Shown: positions 5,026-6,161 of the stretch, one piece after another
Position numbering within the stretch: the first letter of the stretch is position 1
How the letters are laid out: every line of letters starts with the position of its first letter
NCBI GenBank assembly: GCA_030045215.1
Contig: JASIBJ010000039.1
Location: forward strand, 1 to 6,161
DNA from: Streptosporangiaceae bacterium
GTDB taxonomy: Bacteria; Actinomycetota; Actinomycetes; Streptosporangiales; Streptosporangiaceae
Length of the DNA stretch: 6,161 nucleotides
Reading direction: 5' to 3'
Made by a program: the position numbers and the translations under genes
The notes under the pieces: model-generated
What the model was told of the DNA's origin: nothing
Seen by the model: the letters and a program-made list of their open reading frames with translations, nothing else
Databases searched by the model: none

Positions 5026-6161
5026 ATGACCGACGGCCCGGCCACCGAGAGCACACTGACCGAGCTGGTCGATGAGCTGCGCGCGGCTGGCGTCGCGGTG
5101 TCCGTCGGCGAGCACCTGGACGCCGCTCGGGCGCTGGCCAGCGTCCCGCTCGCCGATCGGGAGGTCGTGCGGGCCACGTTGCAGTGCTCGCTGATCAAGC
5201 GGGCCGAGCACCTGGACGCGTTCAACCTGCTGTTTGAACTTCACTTTGCCGGAACGAGGTCGTCGTCGCAGGCGCAGCCGCTCGCGGGCCTGGCCGACTC
5301 CGAGCTAGCCGATGCGCTGCGAGTGGCCATCGGCGCCCGCGACGGCGAGCTGCTCCGGCTGCTCGCCGAGGAGTACGTCAGGCGGTTCGCCGGCCTGGAG
5401 CCCGGCGCGCCCGTAGCAGGCGTATTCGCGATGATCGCCGCGAGCCAGGCGGCGAACCTGGATGCCATCCGGGGTGAGCTGCTGGCCGCGGCCAGCCAGC
5501 CGGGCGCGGGCGGGTCGGCCGACGCCGGCGGTACTGGTTCCGGGGAGGGCGCAGGCGGCGCCGAGGCCGCAGGGGACGGCGATGGCGGCGGCACCGGAGG
5601 TGGCTGGAGGTCGGGAGCAGGCGTGATCCAAGAGCGGCTCGATCGGGCCGACGTTGACCGGACCATCGACGCCTTCCGGGGCGAGCTCCAGGCCGCGATC
5701 CGGCGCACCCTCGTCGCCGACCGGGGCGCCCGCGCCGTCACTAAGACCATGCGGGTCCGGCTGGCCGAGGACGTCAACATCACCAACGCGTCCGCGGCCG
5801 AGCAGGAGGCGATGCTCGCCGCGATCGGTCCGCTCGCGCACCGGCTGACCAAGATCCTCGCGCAGCAGGCGGCGTACCGGAAGCGCCGGCTGAGCGTCCG
5901 GCGCACGATCCACCTGGCGATGGGTACCGGGGGAGTGCCGTTCCGGCTCGCTACCGAGCCGGCCCCGCCGCCGCGCCCGGACATCGTGGTGCTCGCCGAC
6001 GTGTCCGGTTCGGTGGCCGCGTTCTCCCGGTTCACCCTGAACCTGCTGATCGCGCTGGACAGCCGGCTCAGCCGACTGCGAGCGTTCTCGTTCGTGGACG
6101 GCTTGTCCGAGATCACCGAGCTTGTCAGCGAGGCCCGGGCAGCCGGGCGCCAGCTCGGCCC
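5026..6161 (+). CDS. VWA-domain protein, CoxE-like (partial, C-terminus beyond right edge)
   Basis: Partner protein of the preceding MoxR ATPase, expected to act in the cytoplasm as the adaptor that links the ATPase ring to its client through a metal-bound VWA domain. The window holds 378 codons. Residues about 10-75 form the helical N-terminal region typical of this family (LRAAGV...LIKRAEHLDAFNLLF). A second helical part covers 85-155. A Gly/Ala/Asp-rich low-complexity linker runs from 159 to 199. A basic helical region (about 205-305) leads to the VWA domain, where the first MIDAS motif DVSGS is at 325-329 after a hydrophobic strand (DIVVLA). The later MIDAS Thr and Asp residues lie past the edge or near it and could not be checked. 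Similar MoxR and VWA genes lie close to carbon monoxide dehydrogenase genes in mycobacteria, but no such enzyme is visible here. No Shine-Dalgarno sequence precedes the ATG; translation is probably coupled to the ATPase stop three bases upstream. Confidence 0.9.
   Translation, partial: MTDGPATESTLTELVDELRAAGVAVSVGEHLDAARALASVPLADREVVRATLQCSLIKRAEHLDAFNLLFELHFAGTRSSSQAQPLAGLADSELADALRVAIGARDGELLRLLAEEYVRRFAGLEPGAPVAGVFAMIAASQAANLDAIRGELLAAASQPGAGGSADAGGTGSGEGAGGAEAAGDGDGGGTGGGWRSGAGVIQERLDRADVDRTIDAFRGELQAAIRRTLVADRGARAVTKTMRVRLAEDVNITNASAAEQEAMLAAIGPLAHRLTKILAQQAAYRKRRLSVRRTIHLAMGTGGVPFRLATEPAPPPRPDIVVLADVSGSVAAFSRFTLNLLIALDSRLSRLRAFSFVDGLSEITELVSEARAAGRQLG

Noticed and set aside
4006..5244. 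412-codon open frame on the minus strand opposite the MoxR gene
   Set aside because: It is antisense to a gene with clear AAA+ motifs, has low-complexity Arg/Gln/Gly-rich composition, no recognisable domain, and is explained by the scarcity of stops in GC-rich DNA.
5241..6116. 291-codon minus-strand open frame opposite the VWA gene
   Set aside because: Ser/Arg/Pro/Ala-rich shadow of the CoxE-like gene with no domain signature.

Overview
The window comes from a high-GC Gram-positive bacterium, most likely a filamentous or soil-type actinomycete. The base composition is strongly GC-biased, third codon positions are mostly G or C, and the closest family resemblances (a MarR/asymmetric ABC exporter pair and a MoxR/CoxE-like VWA pair) are typical of Actinomycetota. 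I cannot assign a genus from sequence alone. Five protein-coding genes are supported; two of them run off the window ends. No rRNA, tRNA, CRISPR array, insertion sequence or phage gene was seen.

Left arm (minus strand, 1-2568): a MarR-type repressor gene is followed by a large ABC exporter gene. The two overlap by 4 bases (GTGA), so they form one translationally coupled operon reading leftward. The exporter has one full transmembrane domain and one nucleotide-binding domain inside the window, with acidic replacements at the Q-loop glutamine and the catalytic glutamate. It then continues through a linker past the left edge. This pattern points to the degenerate half of an asymmetric (heterodimeric or tandem-fused) multidrug-type exporter.

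Centre (2569-2783): a 215-base divergent intergenic region. It holds an AT-rich islet with -10-like hexamers on both strands, next to an inverted repeat (AGTCT-N5-AGACT) that is the best candidate for the MarR operator. A separate sigma70-like promoter candidate (TTGACC-N17-TAGCGT) lies closer to the rightward gene.

Right arm (plus strand, 2784-6161): a 12-TM-type MFS efflux transporter is followed, after 25 bases, by a MoxR-type AAA+ ATPase and, 3 bases later, by a VWA-domain protein of the CoxE type with a MIDAS motif, cut by the right edge. The ATPase and VWA genes form a classic two-gene chaperone module, which in known cases (CoxD/CoxE of CO dehydrogenase) remodels or matures a client enzyme. 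The client is not in the window. A promoter-like element in the 3' end of the MFS gene would start transcription exactly at the ATPase ATG, so the module may be expressed independently as a leaderless mRNA.

Working model (inference): a MarR-controlled drug-efflux locus, with an ABC pump on one side and an MFS pump on the other under a shared operator, sits beside a MoxR-VWA module that may or may not be functionally tied to it. Each protein belongs to a recognisable family. I see no clearly new system, but the asymmetric exporter, the shared operator and the possible leaderless start are worth checking.
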